In this document: piece by piece, positions 1-10,626 of the stretch
Layout of the letters: each line of letters opens with the position of its first letter
Position numbering within the stretch: the stretch's first letter is position 1
Assembly (NCBI GenBank): GCA_047495785.1
Contig: JBLDXI010000046.1
Location: 620,001-684,000, forward strand
Source: Lepidodermella squamata
Lineage: Eukaryota > Gastrotricha
DNA: 64,000 bases
Direction: 5' to 3'
The notes under the pieces: model-generated
Seen by the model: the letters and a program-made list of their open reading frames with translations, nothing else
Told to the model about the DNA's origin: nothing
The model's database searches: none
Program-made: the position numbers and the translations under genes

Positions 1-100
1 AAACTAAATAAGCAGAAATTAAGTTCTGAATGAAGAGGTTTCGATATTTTATAGGAGATTAATTGATTTCGCTGATATTCCAGTAATTCTTGTCCGCGGT

Positions 101-1725
101 TCAGCATCCGTCGACGGTGCATGTAGCTAGAATCGCATCTTTGCCTAGGATTTTCAGAAATATTTCAAGAACTCACGCAATATCCCTGAAAAGATTTACA
201 ATTTAATATTCAATATGTTTTAATAATTTGAACGATAACTACGTTTCTTGCAATCGTTCCCAGTCCAGCCAGATTCGCACAAGCATTGATTCGGTGCGAT
301 GCATTCGCCTCGAAGAAAGCATCTCGTTCGGCATCTCGCTGAATGATAAATATGGGTCGATATTATACAAATTAGCTTGAAAGAATTTTACGCATGGAGC
401 AATCGGGAGGTTGCCAGTCATCAGTACATTGGCACAAATTAGGTCGAATGCAAGTCCCACCGTTCGAACAAGAAGAGCTGCAAACAGCTGTTAGCACGAG
501 ATTGGGATAGGAATTATTCTATCGAAACTGAACTTACGGGTGTCACACAGATTTCCAACCCATCCGGGGCCACAAGCGCAAACATTTCCGGCTTTGCAAA
601 ATCCACCTGGCCCACATTTCGGATCGCAGCTTGCTGTGGGAACAAAATATAAATCACCTTAATGTCTTCAAGTCGTTTGCTCACGTGTGCTACAGGTGCT
701 ACAGGTGAGACCGGACCATCCAGGTTGACAGGTGCATCGAAAGCCCCCACTTTTCGCCAAATCGCCGACGCATGTACCGGTCAGGCAATTAGTGGGACAC
801 GTTATTTCTAGAAAGCAATAGGCAAACAAATGTTCAAGCTAGGAATTACATATCGCCTACGATTTATCGATTGACACTGTTGACGCAGCGTTGCTAGTTG
901 ATCTGGCGTGAAAGCAGTTTTGTAAAGCGAAATGCAGGCGTATTTGTTGTTGAAGGCCCCATTGAAAGCAGGCTGGTATCTAAACATGAGAATTGGGACA
1001 AATAGACCTCAATAGCTCTAAAAATGGCCCAGTAGGCTCAACAGTTAGGAGTGGATTAGGGTTTTTAGATCAGAGTAATCTTTTTTTTACCTGTGTCCAA
1101 GCAGTAATGTCCTGCTGGTCACTGGGGCTGACGATATTCGAGAACTGCTCAATGTACCATCACAAGCAACGAAAAAAGTCCCGTTAGTCGCATTATAAAC
1201 AACGGCAACAAATCTCCACTGCGAAACATTACATGGAAAATCGTCGACAACTTGTCTAACGGTTGCTGAAGTGTTGGAATATAACAAATTTGGTTGCATA
1301 TCTCCTTGGTTTGCGTTGTTGAATCTCCACAGATTGGCATAGTTCCCAGTTGTGTTACTGAACTCAAAAATAGAGCCACGGGTGGGTATGAAAACATAAC
1401 ACGCGATGGTGTATGAAGAGTTGCCAAATAGGAATAAATCATTAGTGACTTCGATCCAACTCGTGATGTCCAGTTAGTTAGTCTCATAGGCAGTATTTGG
1501 CGAACCGAATGGTCCGACAGTTAGGACACCGCTAGTTGTCTTGAAGATCGCATCGAGTTTGTTCGGCGACAGATCCCTTAAACCAAATACAGCTTTCAAC
1601 GGCCAGTAGAAGACAGCTGGTGGTAGTCTATCTTGATTCCACAAAAACCTGGCTAAATAAACCTGTGAATTCGACTCGAAAACGATGGCTGAGAGGAAAA
1701 TAGCTTGCGACAGTAGTTTTTTCAT
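101..1725 (-). pseudogene. LamG-like/EGF secreted protein, copy 1, with one in-frame stop
   Basis: First of four paralogues in this window (others at 2059-3628, 5417-7953, 28113-29995). The protein has a signal peptide (MKKLLSQAIFLSAIVFESNS), a LamG/concanavalin-A-like domain in exon 1 (1725-1091) and exon 2 (979-861), then EGF modules one per exon. Near the 3' end lie a 9-nt exon (177-185) and a short last exon ending at the TGA at 101-103. Where the paralogues read Asn-Lys-Leu-Asp, this copy reads Asn-stop (TAA at 1474-1476). The frame stays open and well conserved on both sides and all splice sites look intact. It is therefore either a very young pseudogene, a null allele or a base-call error. 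The secreted location and an adhesion or ligand-binding role are inferred from the modules. Confidence 0.65.
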
Positions 1726-2058
1726 TATCTGGTAAAATATTGGGGAAAGTTGGGTGCAAGGATCATTTTCTCAGCGAGATGCTTCTTTTTTCATCGATCA
1801 AATGTCTGGGAAAACATGAACGATCGAACTGGCTTGTATTACGCTTTGCGAAAAATTATGAGCGACGTTAATAAATTGATAATATCCAACAGGTTTACTG
1901 AAAAATATAGGTCGAAAACTCATACGCTTGCTCGGAGAAAACATAAACAGAAGATAATAACAAGATCTGTCATTTTCACAGCATTTTCAAATTTTTGACG
2001 GGGAAAATTTATTGTTGAAATTATTTCGTTACTCCTCGGAATTGCCAGCCATCAGTGA

Positions 2059-3628
2059 TTAGCAACCTTGGGCATTGCAAGTAGCTAAACGAGAGCAGCT
2101 GGTCACAAATGCCTCAGGCTAAGAATGAAACTCACGCAGAATCCCTAAAATAAAGTAGAACACGGATCACGTAGGTATATTTAATCTTCAATCCAGCAGA
2201 AAATTTACTTATCATGCAATCGTTGCCCGTCCACGCAGCTTCACACGAGCATTTGTTCGGGGCGATGCATTCGCCTCGCAGGAAACACCTCGTTTTGCAG
2301 ACAGCTTTTTAAAGACGATCAAATGATTTGCAAGATTTATTTAGATTTTTGACGAATTTACGCGCCGAACAATCTGGCGGCTGCCAATCATTCGAGCACT
2401 TGCACACATTGGGTCGAATGCAGGTCCCGCCATTGGAGCAAGGCACGCTGCAAATAGCTTGAATATAGTTGAATTAACATCAGTTGAAGGTTCGCTGTAA
2501 AAGTTAACTTACGCGTATCGCACAGTGTCCCACTCCAGCCGGGTCCACATTTGCAGACACTGTCCGCTGTGCAAGTTCCACCCGGGCCACATTTAGGATT
2601 GCAAATCGCTAACCAAATAGTTATCATCAAATGAAGGTGTCGCCGAAGGTATACTTACGAATATTGCAAGCAATTCCGGACCATTTAGGTTTGCAGGTAC
2701 ATCGATAGCCGCCTAATCGTGTCAAATCGCCAACGCATGTTCCTGTTTGGCAATTCGCTGAGCAACTGATTTCTAAGCGGAATAATGAATTTTATATTAG
2801 AATTCTTGGGAAGGGTTATCAAACGAGTTATAGCTTGGCACTGCTCGCGCAGCGTTGCTAGTTGATCTGTCGTGAATGCTGCCTTGTACATTGAGAAACA
2901 CGCGTATTTATTGTTAAACGCCCCGCTTAAGGTGGATACGTATCTATAATTGTCATAATAGTTCCATTATTCCTTAACTTGGAATCTGATTACCTACGCC
3001 CCAACAGAATGGTTTGACTAAATGTTGGAGTTGTTGTTTGATAAGGGCCACTCGTCACGCCATCGCAAGCCACAAAATACGTCCCGTTAGAAGCATTATA
3101 AACAAAAGCGACAAATTTCCATGTCGAAAAGTCGCAACCAAATTTGTTGATCACTTGGTTACTTGAAGCGACCGAATTGCCGAACAGCAGATTGGGTTGC
3201 GTTTGGTTCGTGTCACTTTGATTAAATCTCCAAACACTAAGGAAATTGGTTGTGGAGTTACTCATCTCGAAAATCGAAGCGCGAGCTGGAACGAACGCGT
3301 ATGTGGCTATGGTGAATGAAGAAGTCCCAAGATTGATCAAACTATTCGTAACTTCGATCCAACTCGTGGTGTCCAATTTATTCGTCTCGTATGCGGTATC
3401 GGGGCTTCCGAAAGGTCCAATAGCCAGTACGCCGTTTGTAGTTTTGAAAGCTGCATCAACTTTACTTGGAGATATATCTTTCAACCCAAAGACTGCAGTA
3501 AGGGGCCAGTAGAGTAGGGCCTGAGGGAGCTTTTCCTGATTAGACAGGAAGCGGGCTACATAGTCCTGCGAGTTACATTGGACAATGAAGCAAGACGCCA
3601 GAGTTGCTGTTAGAGCTTGAGCCCACAT
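2059..3628 (-). CDS. LamG-like domain + four EGF repeats, secreted protein (copy 2)
   Basis: Begins at ATG 3628 with a hydrophobic leader followed by Asn-Ser-Gln. Exon 1 ends at the AG|GTAATC donor near 2993 and carries most of a LamG-like beta-sandwich domain. The next exon completes it (NNKYACFSMYK motif). Four EGF exons follow at about 2773-2658, 2609-2513, 2455-2362 and 2308-2213, each with six cysteines. A 9-nt exon lies at 2136-2144. The last exon, 2084-2059, gives a C-terminus with Pro-Thr-Cys and Gly-Cys and stops at TAA 2059-2061. Introns are about 50-75 bp. There is no transmembrane segment, so it should be secreted. The paralogues in tandem point to a locally expanding family. The binding partner is unknown. 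Confidence 0.8.
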
Positions 3629-4028
3629 TATTCAGTTGAAAAATGGAAGAAACGATGAAAAATTACTGGAACATTCTATACACTACGCTTAATATATCGA
3701 CATAACTGCGCAAAAAATTGGAGGTAGCCAGGCATGCAACAGCCGTCGAAGTTGTGAGAAATCAACACGGATGATCGACAAGGGTGAAATGTGAGCAATT
3801 CAACCTGCTCACGCTCCATAGTTGATTTTCATTTGTTTAAAATTATGATAATGACTGCGCTTAGACTAAATGAAGCTACAGAAAAGCAAATTTCAGTTTA
3901 GTCTTTCGACAATTGGCCAAAAGCTTAATCCAATGTTATTCAGCGAATTCATAGCCAAATGATTGAATTCATGAATTCAGTACCAAACATCATTGAATTC
4001 TGTTTCACATCAATTTCATCCAATCAGA

Positions 4029-4155
4029 ACCCTAACCCTAACCCCAGTTTCAAGACCCAGCCTCTAACCCTGAACCTATCCCTAACCCTATCCCTAACCC
4101 TGAACCTATCCCTAACCCTAACCCTAACCGTTACCCTAACCCTAGTAACCCTAAT
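4029..4155. repeat. Interstitial telomere-like CCCTAA tract
   Basis: About 125 bp of imperfect CCCTAA units (also ACCCTG, ATCCCT and ACCCCAG variants), equivalent to TTAGGG on the minus strand. It lies between LamG-EGF copy 2 and the ABHD14-like gene. The rest of the 3660-4330 gap is AT-rich and shows no gene. Confidence 0.85.
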
Positions 4156-4332
4156 AACCGAATAAAATTGTTGGGTATGGAATCAAATGAAATTTGCTAC
4201 CGCATTAGGATTTTCCCTAATTCCTGAAGGGAAACTTGCGTTACAAAAATCAAAATACTTGTATGCGTCGATTTCTTTATTTTTTATTGAAACCTGGAAT
4301 CTATTTCAAGATTTATACAGTGGGCCATTTTC

Positions 4333-5173
4333 CTAAGTCACTATTTTATTCAGGAAATTGTATATCAACTTGTGAAATACTTCAGGTTTGTTCATGTAGC
4401 AAGCATGACCAGCGTCCATTATCGTTGCGACAGCGGCGTTCGGAAGGTATCGCATATCCTGCGTTGATCTGATGCCAATATGGCTATCATTTTCACCAAC
4501 GGTTATCAGAGTTGGCACATTCATGGCTTTGTATTGGTTCTCAGAGTAATTTGACGTCGCTACCGGCGCAACAGAGATGAACCCTCTAAGTCTCTGGTTA
4601 GCTGTACCGGGTGCTAGTTCCATGATGTACGGCAGCGAATAGCCTCCAGATTTGGACGGCGAAACAATGACTGGCCTGGAAAAAAATAGTGAATTCAAGC
4701 AATCTCCGAATCCTAAATCAGACTAACCGGTCAATTTGTAACGCCTCAACTACTTTAGCGACAAAGTTGGGAACATCGCTCTGATAAGGTGTCGAGCCAT
4801 GCCCAGGTAGATCGACAGCAATGGCTCGAAGCCCCATAGCAGCGAGTAACTGGAGAGTTCCAAGTTCGCGCCACGTCTCAGCCTGAAATGAGGCGCCATG
4901 CAAAAATAGAACCGTAAAACGGTTGGCGTGATGTTCAGCTGGCTCTGCAATCAAAACATGAGCGGCATGGTTACTAAGGTCGAATTTGATCGAATGATCG
5001 GTGATTTCGATTGATTTAGCGGCTTCTAATAGGCTGCTATGTATTTCATCGATGGTGAAATTTTGGAAAATTTTGCCGCGGTTAAACAAAGTGTATTCAG
5101 CACTGCTAGCCATCGTTGTAAAATAAACGTAGTAGATGTATACAGGCAACAATATTTCCAGGTTTGAAACCAT
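4333..5173 (-). CDS. ABHD14-family alpha/beta hydrolase
   Basis: Two exons, 5173-4728 and 4675-4333, joined over a 52-bp GT-AG intron, give 262 aa. The N-terminus is hydrophobic (about residues 5-20), as in the membrane-anchored ABHD14A branch. The core shows the oxyanion loop LFLHGASF, the region VDLPGHG, the nucleophile Ser in SPSKSGGYSLP, an acidic residue in VGENDSHIG and the catalytic His in DAGHACYMNKP. The spacing and flanking sequence match ABHD14A/B (CIB) closely over the full length. The family acts as hydrolases or deacylases; the substrate here cannot be told. It sits between LamG-EGF copies 2 and 3 on the same strand, with no sign of a functional link. Confidence 0.85.
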
Positions 5174-5416
5174 AGTGGTTTGTAGGGCTTGTATTATGTG
5201 ATAAGATAAGAAATGAGTCAGGTGTTTTATTAGGCTTTTTCTCAGGCATCATCTGTTGGATTGCGTGACACGCTTCCCCTTCATTTCCTTACGCTCGTTT
5301 GAAATTTGAAGATGAGAAAAATGTGATTACCTATACATCTCAGCAATAAATAAACAAAGTTATCATGCTTCTGTTAGGATTAAAATGGCTCCGCAACAGA
5401 TTCGATGATTTTTCGT

Positions 5417-7953
5417 TTATGAACAACCTTGATCGCTGCATGTAGCTGGAAAATCAGTGCAAAGTACTTCGAATCGATCCCAAGGATCAGTTAAACTCAC
5501 GCAGAACCCCTGGAAAATGAAATAAATGCATTCGTATGTTGTAAGAGAAATCTTGGCTTGTTTTACTAATCATGCAATCATTGCCAGTCCACCCCGGTTC
5601 ACACGAGCATTTGTTCGGTGCAATACATTCGCCTCGAAGGAAACACCTCGTTTTACAGGCAGCTGGTAATTTGGTGGATCAATACTACGGAATTATACGT
5701 GTGAAATAGATTACGAATTGAGCAATCGGGTGACTGCCAATCATTTGGACACTTGCACTTGTTCGGGCGAACACAGGTGCCCCCGTTGGAGCATGGGACG
5801 CCGCAGATTGCTTTACATAAGGTTTCAACATTGGAGTAACGCTTACGGAGGAAACTCACGAGTATCACAAAGTGTTCCGATCCAACCGGGTCCACATTTG
5901 CAGGCATTACCCGCTGTGCATCTTCCACCTGGGCCACAGTTTGGCGTGCAAACGGCTAAATTAAACCATGGTTCATGATGAATACTTATCCATTAATCAT
6001 ACGAATGTTGCAGGCGAGGCCATACCAGCCAGATTGGCAGGTGCATTGATAGCCTCCTAATCGCGTTAAATCCCCTACACAAGTGTCCGGCTGGCAGTTG
6101 GGTGAACAGCTGATTTCTAAAGGCAAAAAGGATCAACCAAAAAAGAGAGCGACACCAAGTTGCTTCTGATTACAACTTTATTTATAACGTGCGACGTTTC
6201 GGTCCTTGCGTGGACCATCATCAGGCTACAACAAAAGAAAACACAACAAGAAATTATTACAGTAAAAGACAAAAGCACAACAAGGTATCAGGATGAAAAT
6301 AGAAACTAGAAACTGTCAAAATAGCTTTAATTTTATTGAGTCGGACTGCACGTTCAGGCTCACAGCAATCTTTGTCTGCTTGATGAGTAGACTTTCGTGG
6401 ACCAAGCAGTCCCACCTGTTGCGACACTTGCGTAATACTTTGAAGTGAGCATTGATGTCAAAGCTATCAGGCAGTTTGTGTGTGGCCAGATGTTTGCCAA
6501 TTGAACTCGAAGCGAGCTTGTGTTCCTCGACTCGTTGATGTAGGTGCCGCGTGGTCATCCCGACATAGCCAGCGTCACAAAGCGTACAGGTTCGATCTTC
6601 GTCTCCTTCATGTGGCCAGTGTGACGCTGGCTATGTCGGGATGACCACGCGGCACCTACATCAACGAGTCGAGGAACACAAGCTCGCTTCGAGTTCAATT
6701 GGCAAACATCTGGCCACACACAAACTGCCTGATAGCTTTGACATCAATGCTCACTTCAAAGTATTACGCAAGTGTCGCAACAGGTGGGACTGCTTGGTCC
6801 ACGAAAGTCTACTCATCAAGCAGACAAAGATTGCTGTGAGCCTGAACGTGCAGTCCGACTCAATAAAATTAAAGCTATTTTGACAGTTTCTAGTTTCTAT
6901 TTTCATCCTGATACCTTGTTGTGCTTTTGTCTTTTACTGTAATAATTTCTTGTTGTGTTTTCTTTTGTTGTAGCCTGATGATGGTCCACGCAAGGACCGA
7001 AACGTCGCACGTTATAAATAAAGTTGTAATCAGAAGCAACTTGGTGTCGCTCTCTTTTTTGGTTAATCTGTACCCGACTCGGGTTTTCATTTCCTCACAA
7101 AAAGGATCGTTTTGGAAAAGCTTTTATACTAGCACAAGGTTCCTCGAACGATTAATAGATTGACACTGCTCGCGTAGTGTCGCTAGCTGGCCTGCTGTAA
7201 ATGCGGATTTGTACATCGAAGCGCAAGCGTATTTGTTATTGAACGCCCCGTTAAAGCTATTAGGCTGGTATCTAGCGTACAAATCATTAGCGAGAGATGT
7301 CAATGTTGGATGGATGATACAACTCGCCTTTTCCCAAGAAGTACCGTCCGGCTGGTTCCGGGGGTTGAAGTGGCGTGGGGACTGCTCAGTACGTCGTCGC
7401 AAGCACCGAAAAACGTCCCGCTTGTCGCATTGTAGACAAACGCAACAAATTTCCACTTCGAATAGTCACAATTTAGGTCTTGAAGTACCAGCCGCGAAGT
7501 CCCCATAGTATCGATATACAGCAAATTTGGCTGCATATCTGGAATATTAGGCAAATTGAATCGCCATACGTTTGCATAAAGTTCCGTCGTGTTAATCATC
7601 TCAAAGATAGATCCACGAGATGGTATGAAGACGTAAGTAGCAAACGTGAATGAAGAAGTTCCAAGGCTGAATAAGTCATTAGTGACTTCGATCCAGCTCG
7701 TGTTGTCCAGTTTGTTTGTCTCGTAGGAAGTGTTAGGAGAACCAAATGGTCCGACGGTTAGGACGCCGCTGGTTGTTTTGAAGGTTGCATCGATTTTGTT
7801 CGGCGACAGATCTTTGAGACCGAACAGTCCATTCAAAGGCCAGTAAAACAGAGCTGGCGGTAGTTGTTCTTGGTTTGAAATAAATCTCGCCAAATAGTTC
7901 TGCGAATTTGATGAGGATATCATGACTGAGACCAGTAGAATTGATGCTAGCAT
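5417..7953 (-). CDS. LamG-like domain + four EGF repeats, secreted protein (copy 3)
   Basis: Start ATG 7953 opens a signal peptide (ILLVSVMISSSNS). Exon 1 (7953-7328) holds the LamG-like domain. Its junction to exon 2 (from 7271) uses a GC donor (AAG|GCGAGT) and a CTAG acceptor, whereas the paralogues have GT here. EGF1 begins at 6116. The intron between exon 2 and EGF1 (7149-6117) is 1,033 bp because it contains a palindromic Penelope-like insertion. EGF2-4 follow at about 5950-5870, 5815-5715 and 5665-5575. A 9-nt exon lies at 5501-5509, and the last exon stops at 5417-5419. The reading frame is intact, so the gene is probably expressed if the long intron is removed. Secretion is predicted; the function is not known. 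Confidence 0.75.
6135..7065. mobile_element. Head-to-head palindrome of a Penelope-like (GIY-YIG) retroelement fragment
   Basis: Two arms of about 450 bp (about 6135-6579 and 6620-7065) are near-perfect reverse complements around a ~40-bp spacer. Each arm encodes the same C-terminal fragment, 6316-6558 (minus) and 6641-6883 (plus). The frame extends upstream into a GYVG motif followed by an R-rich EEHK helix and a later HESLLIK glutamate, as in the GIY-YIG endonuclease of Penelope-like elements. No reverse transcriptase remains. The outer part of each arm carries CTGATGA, a GGTCC/GGACC stem and GAAAC (6975-7003 in the right arm), resembling the hammerhead-like core reported in Penelope-like elements. 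It lies entirely within an intron of LamG-EGF copy 3. Confidence 0.75.
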
Positions 7954-8232
7954 AGCTCGAATCAGCTTGAAGTTGTCGGTTGAGCGGAAAAAGAATATAT
8001 TTTCCCCCTAGTTTTTACTGTATTCGGCTCAACTGGTGCAAGGAGGAGAATCAATGAATCTTACCTATTTAACATATTCCACGCCATTGATGCCAAAATT
8101 TCCGATTTTTTCCCTTCAATAATTCTGATTAAATATTCTGATGCTAGGTGTCATACCATCAAAAAACGGCAATATAAAATGACACTATTTCACAACAAGG
8201 ATTGATTATAAGATTCCCAGACGAAAATTCAT

Positions 8233-8443
8233 AAATTATTCTCCGGGTGTCTTTGCTAATTATAATTTGAAATATCCCAAAAATCCCTGAACAATGTCGG
8301 TAAAAAACCCTCAGAAATAGCCAGAACGCTTCAGAAATGTCAGCGGCTTTCGAGGTCTAAATTCAGCGCGTTTCTTACGGGTTTTTGATTATTTTTCAGG
8401 GATTTTCGGGATATTTCAAATTATAATTAGCAAGGAGAATAAT
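8233..8443. mobile_element. Hairpin MITE (~210 bp)
   Basis: Outer arms 8233-8291 and 8397-8443 are imperfect inverted repeats sharing ATTATTCTCC at the tip and GCTAATTATAATTTG further in. There is no ORF. Another element is inserted 2 bp beyond its right end. Confidence 0.65.
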
Positions 8444-8446
8444 GTA

Positions 8447-8896
8447 CCGTATTTTACGAATTATTAGGCAGGACCCAATTATAGGGCATAACCGGAATAA
8501 AGGGCAGAGGGTAATGGTCATTTGAAATTATAAAGAGCAGAACCTTAATAATAGGCAGGGCCTTGTATGAAGTGGCTTACATGGGCGCCTGCTGGATGTA
8601 AGTGGTTAAAGTTGGATAGGTTGCGATTTCTCGTCAGTAAGTGCACTAGTCGTCCTTTATCCACCCTAATCCACTTGAGCAAACACTTCACGCGTGTAGT
8701 CACAGGTGGAAGGCAGTAGCTATAGTGGTTATTCGGCGGTTTTAACTGTTGATCTAGGTACTGTTCAGGTGACTGATTAGGTTCGAAAAAATTATAGGGC
8801 AGAGCCGAATTAAAGGGCAGACCCTAAATACAGGGCAGGACTTGAACCTCGTTTGAAAAAAATACAGGGCAGGGTCTTATAATTCGTAAAATACGG
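8447..8896. mobile_element. TA-flanked MITE, short copy (Tc1/mariner- or pogo-like ends)
   Basis: The ~450-bp element begins CCGTATTTTACGAATTAT and ends with the inverted counterpart, flanked by TA on both sides (8445-8446 and 8897-8898). Inside are several direct copies of a motif of the form (A/T)TA(A/T)AGGGCAGA. It has no coding capacity. A longer relative lies at 30420-32297. The assignment to Tc1/mariner or pogo rests only on the TA target and the look of the terminal repeat. Confidence 0.65.
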
Positions 8897-9547
8897 TATG
8901 CATTTTCGTTCGGGTTTGGAGATCCGAAATTCTATTTTTTTCATTCTCATCTCATTTATATTGCTGCAAGTTTCGACGGTTGGCAATATGTTTATTGATA
9001 AGGAATGAGTTTAATCGCCTCAGAGTCCTTTTTAATGAATTGCACAGGGATTTGTTTTCAGGTCGATTTTCCCCCCTAATTCAACCATTTCCTCTTCACT
9101 ATTGGGAACCCTCTTCGAATGAATCGAGGCTCTAAAGGAACCGAGTTATACGGCCAATCTTACCGGCATGGTGTTTCGGTTCCATCTAACGCACGTCTTA
9201 TTTCATCAAATATCGCATATACCGAAGATACGAAATTGCCCGATAGAAATTACCTGCCCTGAATATCGGGTCAGTCCTCACTTTTGTAACTAAATTATAA
9301 GCTGTTCCTTGCAGCCGTTTTTATCCAACATCTCCACTTCTCATTTCAAGTGCCGACAGAGAGAGTTTTTGGCAGATTAAACTGCAATTTTACGCGATTT
9401 TTTGATCGTTCGGTATTTTAAATGATTGAGCTTGGGAATCCATTTCAGCCATCAAATAAGATGGGGTAGGCGGTTATCGGTTTTACTCCATGCGGCTAAC
9501 TTTCACTCGGCTTTTCGAGATAAGCTACAACTGATAAGGTCCTAGGC

Positions 9548-9554
9548 TATATAT
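9548..9554 (+). promoter_or_regulatory. Possible TATA box of the Ly6/uPAR gene
   Basis: TATATAT lies 45 bases before the ATG at 9599. It is positional evidence only. The preceding 8900-9545 stretch shows no gene. Confidence 0.25.
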
Positions 9555-9598
9555 CAGAATAGCTCACCTGCATCCGTATTAGTGTGATTGAAACGGAA

Positions 9599-10071
9599 AT
9601 GCTGACCCATCTACAAATTTCGCTAGTTTTATTCCTATTACTATGTCTAATACCTGAGTCGAATGCTGCCGTATCAAGGTGCTACGTTTGCGAACCTGGT
9701 CCAAATAAGGATGGAGATTGCTTTCAACGTGAATCCTTCGATGAAGTGAAATGCCCAGCCGAAGCCAACTACGCTTGTACCGTAAATTTTGTGTAAATTT
9801 CAAAGATTTCTATTAGCTTTCGAGATGACAAACTCATTCGAATTTTAGGGGTGATGCAATTCGAGGATGCACGTCGAAGGAAGGCTGTCCTGATAGCAAA
9901 TACGTCGAGTGCTGTTCTGCAAATTTGTGCAACAATAAGAAATACAACCGCGACGACTATCCCACAGTTTTCGATCATAACGAACCTCGAAACTCCTCAG
10001 GAAAAACCATGGCAAATATTTCAGCTTTATTAACTATCACAGCAATTTGTATAGGCACTCTGTTGAAATAA
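9599..10071 (+). CDS. Ly6/uPAR (three-finger) domain protein, probably GPI-anchored
   Basis: Two exons, 9599-9792 and 9849-10071, with a 56-bp intron give 138 aa. A strong signal peptide (LVLFLLLCLIP) ends near residue 20. The mature protein begins with RCYVCEPG and continues with the cysteine spacing of the LU domain, ending in the diagnostic ECCSANLCN. A Ser/Asn-rich linker and a C-terminal hydrophobic tail (ISALLTITAICIGTLLK) follow, as in a GPI-attachment signal. The domain fold and anchoring are well supported. The ligand is unknown. It is a cell-surface Ly6-type protein rather than a secreted toxin, judging from the tail. Confidence 0.85.
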
Positions 10072-10265
10072 TACAAAACTGCTAAGGTCATTGCATTTTC
10101 GACGAATTTTTCTCACATGATTCCTTGCCAATGCAGCCGAAATTTATCGATGTTATTACGGCAGTGGGCGTAGTAAGCTGACCGTTCGTTTGCAAACTTG
10201 ACAGGGTCTTCCACGCCATTCGTTTTAACGATTTTGATATCCTTCTCCACTATTCTCCTCAAAAT

Positions 10266-10626
10266 CTAAATTAAATCCAGCTGAAAGATTGCCTTGTAAG
10301 CATTATCAGAATTTACGTCGTAGTCGTGAAGCCGTTGCCTTGCGTCCGAGAGTGAGTTTTGCCACAGCACCAGGCCTGTTGTACCACATGCGAAGAGGGA
10401 ATTGGCAATATGGCGGAGTGAGTTAGGATTTTTGAGGTAGATAGCAGCGGCGGTCAAATTGCAGGCAGCGGCTGAATATTTAACAACCTGGCTCAACTTA
10501 TACACCCAGTTCTTCTCGATCCGAGCTCGATCTATTGCCTGCTTCTCCAGAGCAAGAACTAGGAAAATATCGCATGAGTAGCCTCACTTTCTGTTGGAAA
10601 GCCTTACTTTCTTTAGCTGTTTCCAT
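10266..10626 (-). CDS. Small protein of unknown family (103 aa)
   Basis: Exon 1 is only 19 nt (10626-10608). A 49-bp GT-AG intron separates it from exon 2 (10558-10266). The product starts METAKEILALEKQAID, with a charged amphipathic N-terminal helix, then Ala-rich moderately hydrophobic stretches (SAAACNLTAAAIYL and SLFACGTTGLVLW). There is no signal peptide. A peripheral membrane or mitochondrial role is possible but not shown. The gene call rests on frame continuity over the splice and coherent composition. It is convergent with the Ly6 gene. Confidence 0.55.

Noticed and set aside
6316-6883. Two identical 80-codon ORFs as separate genes.
   Set aside because: They are the two arms of one palindromic retroelement fragment.
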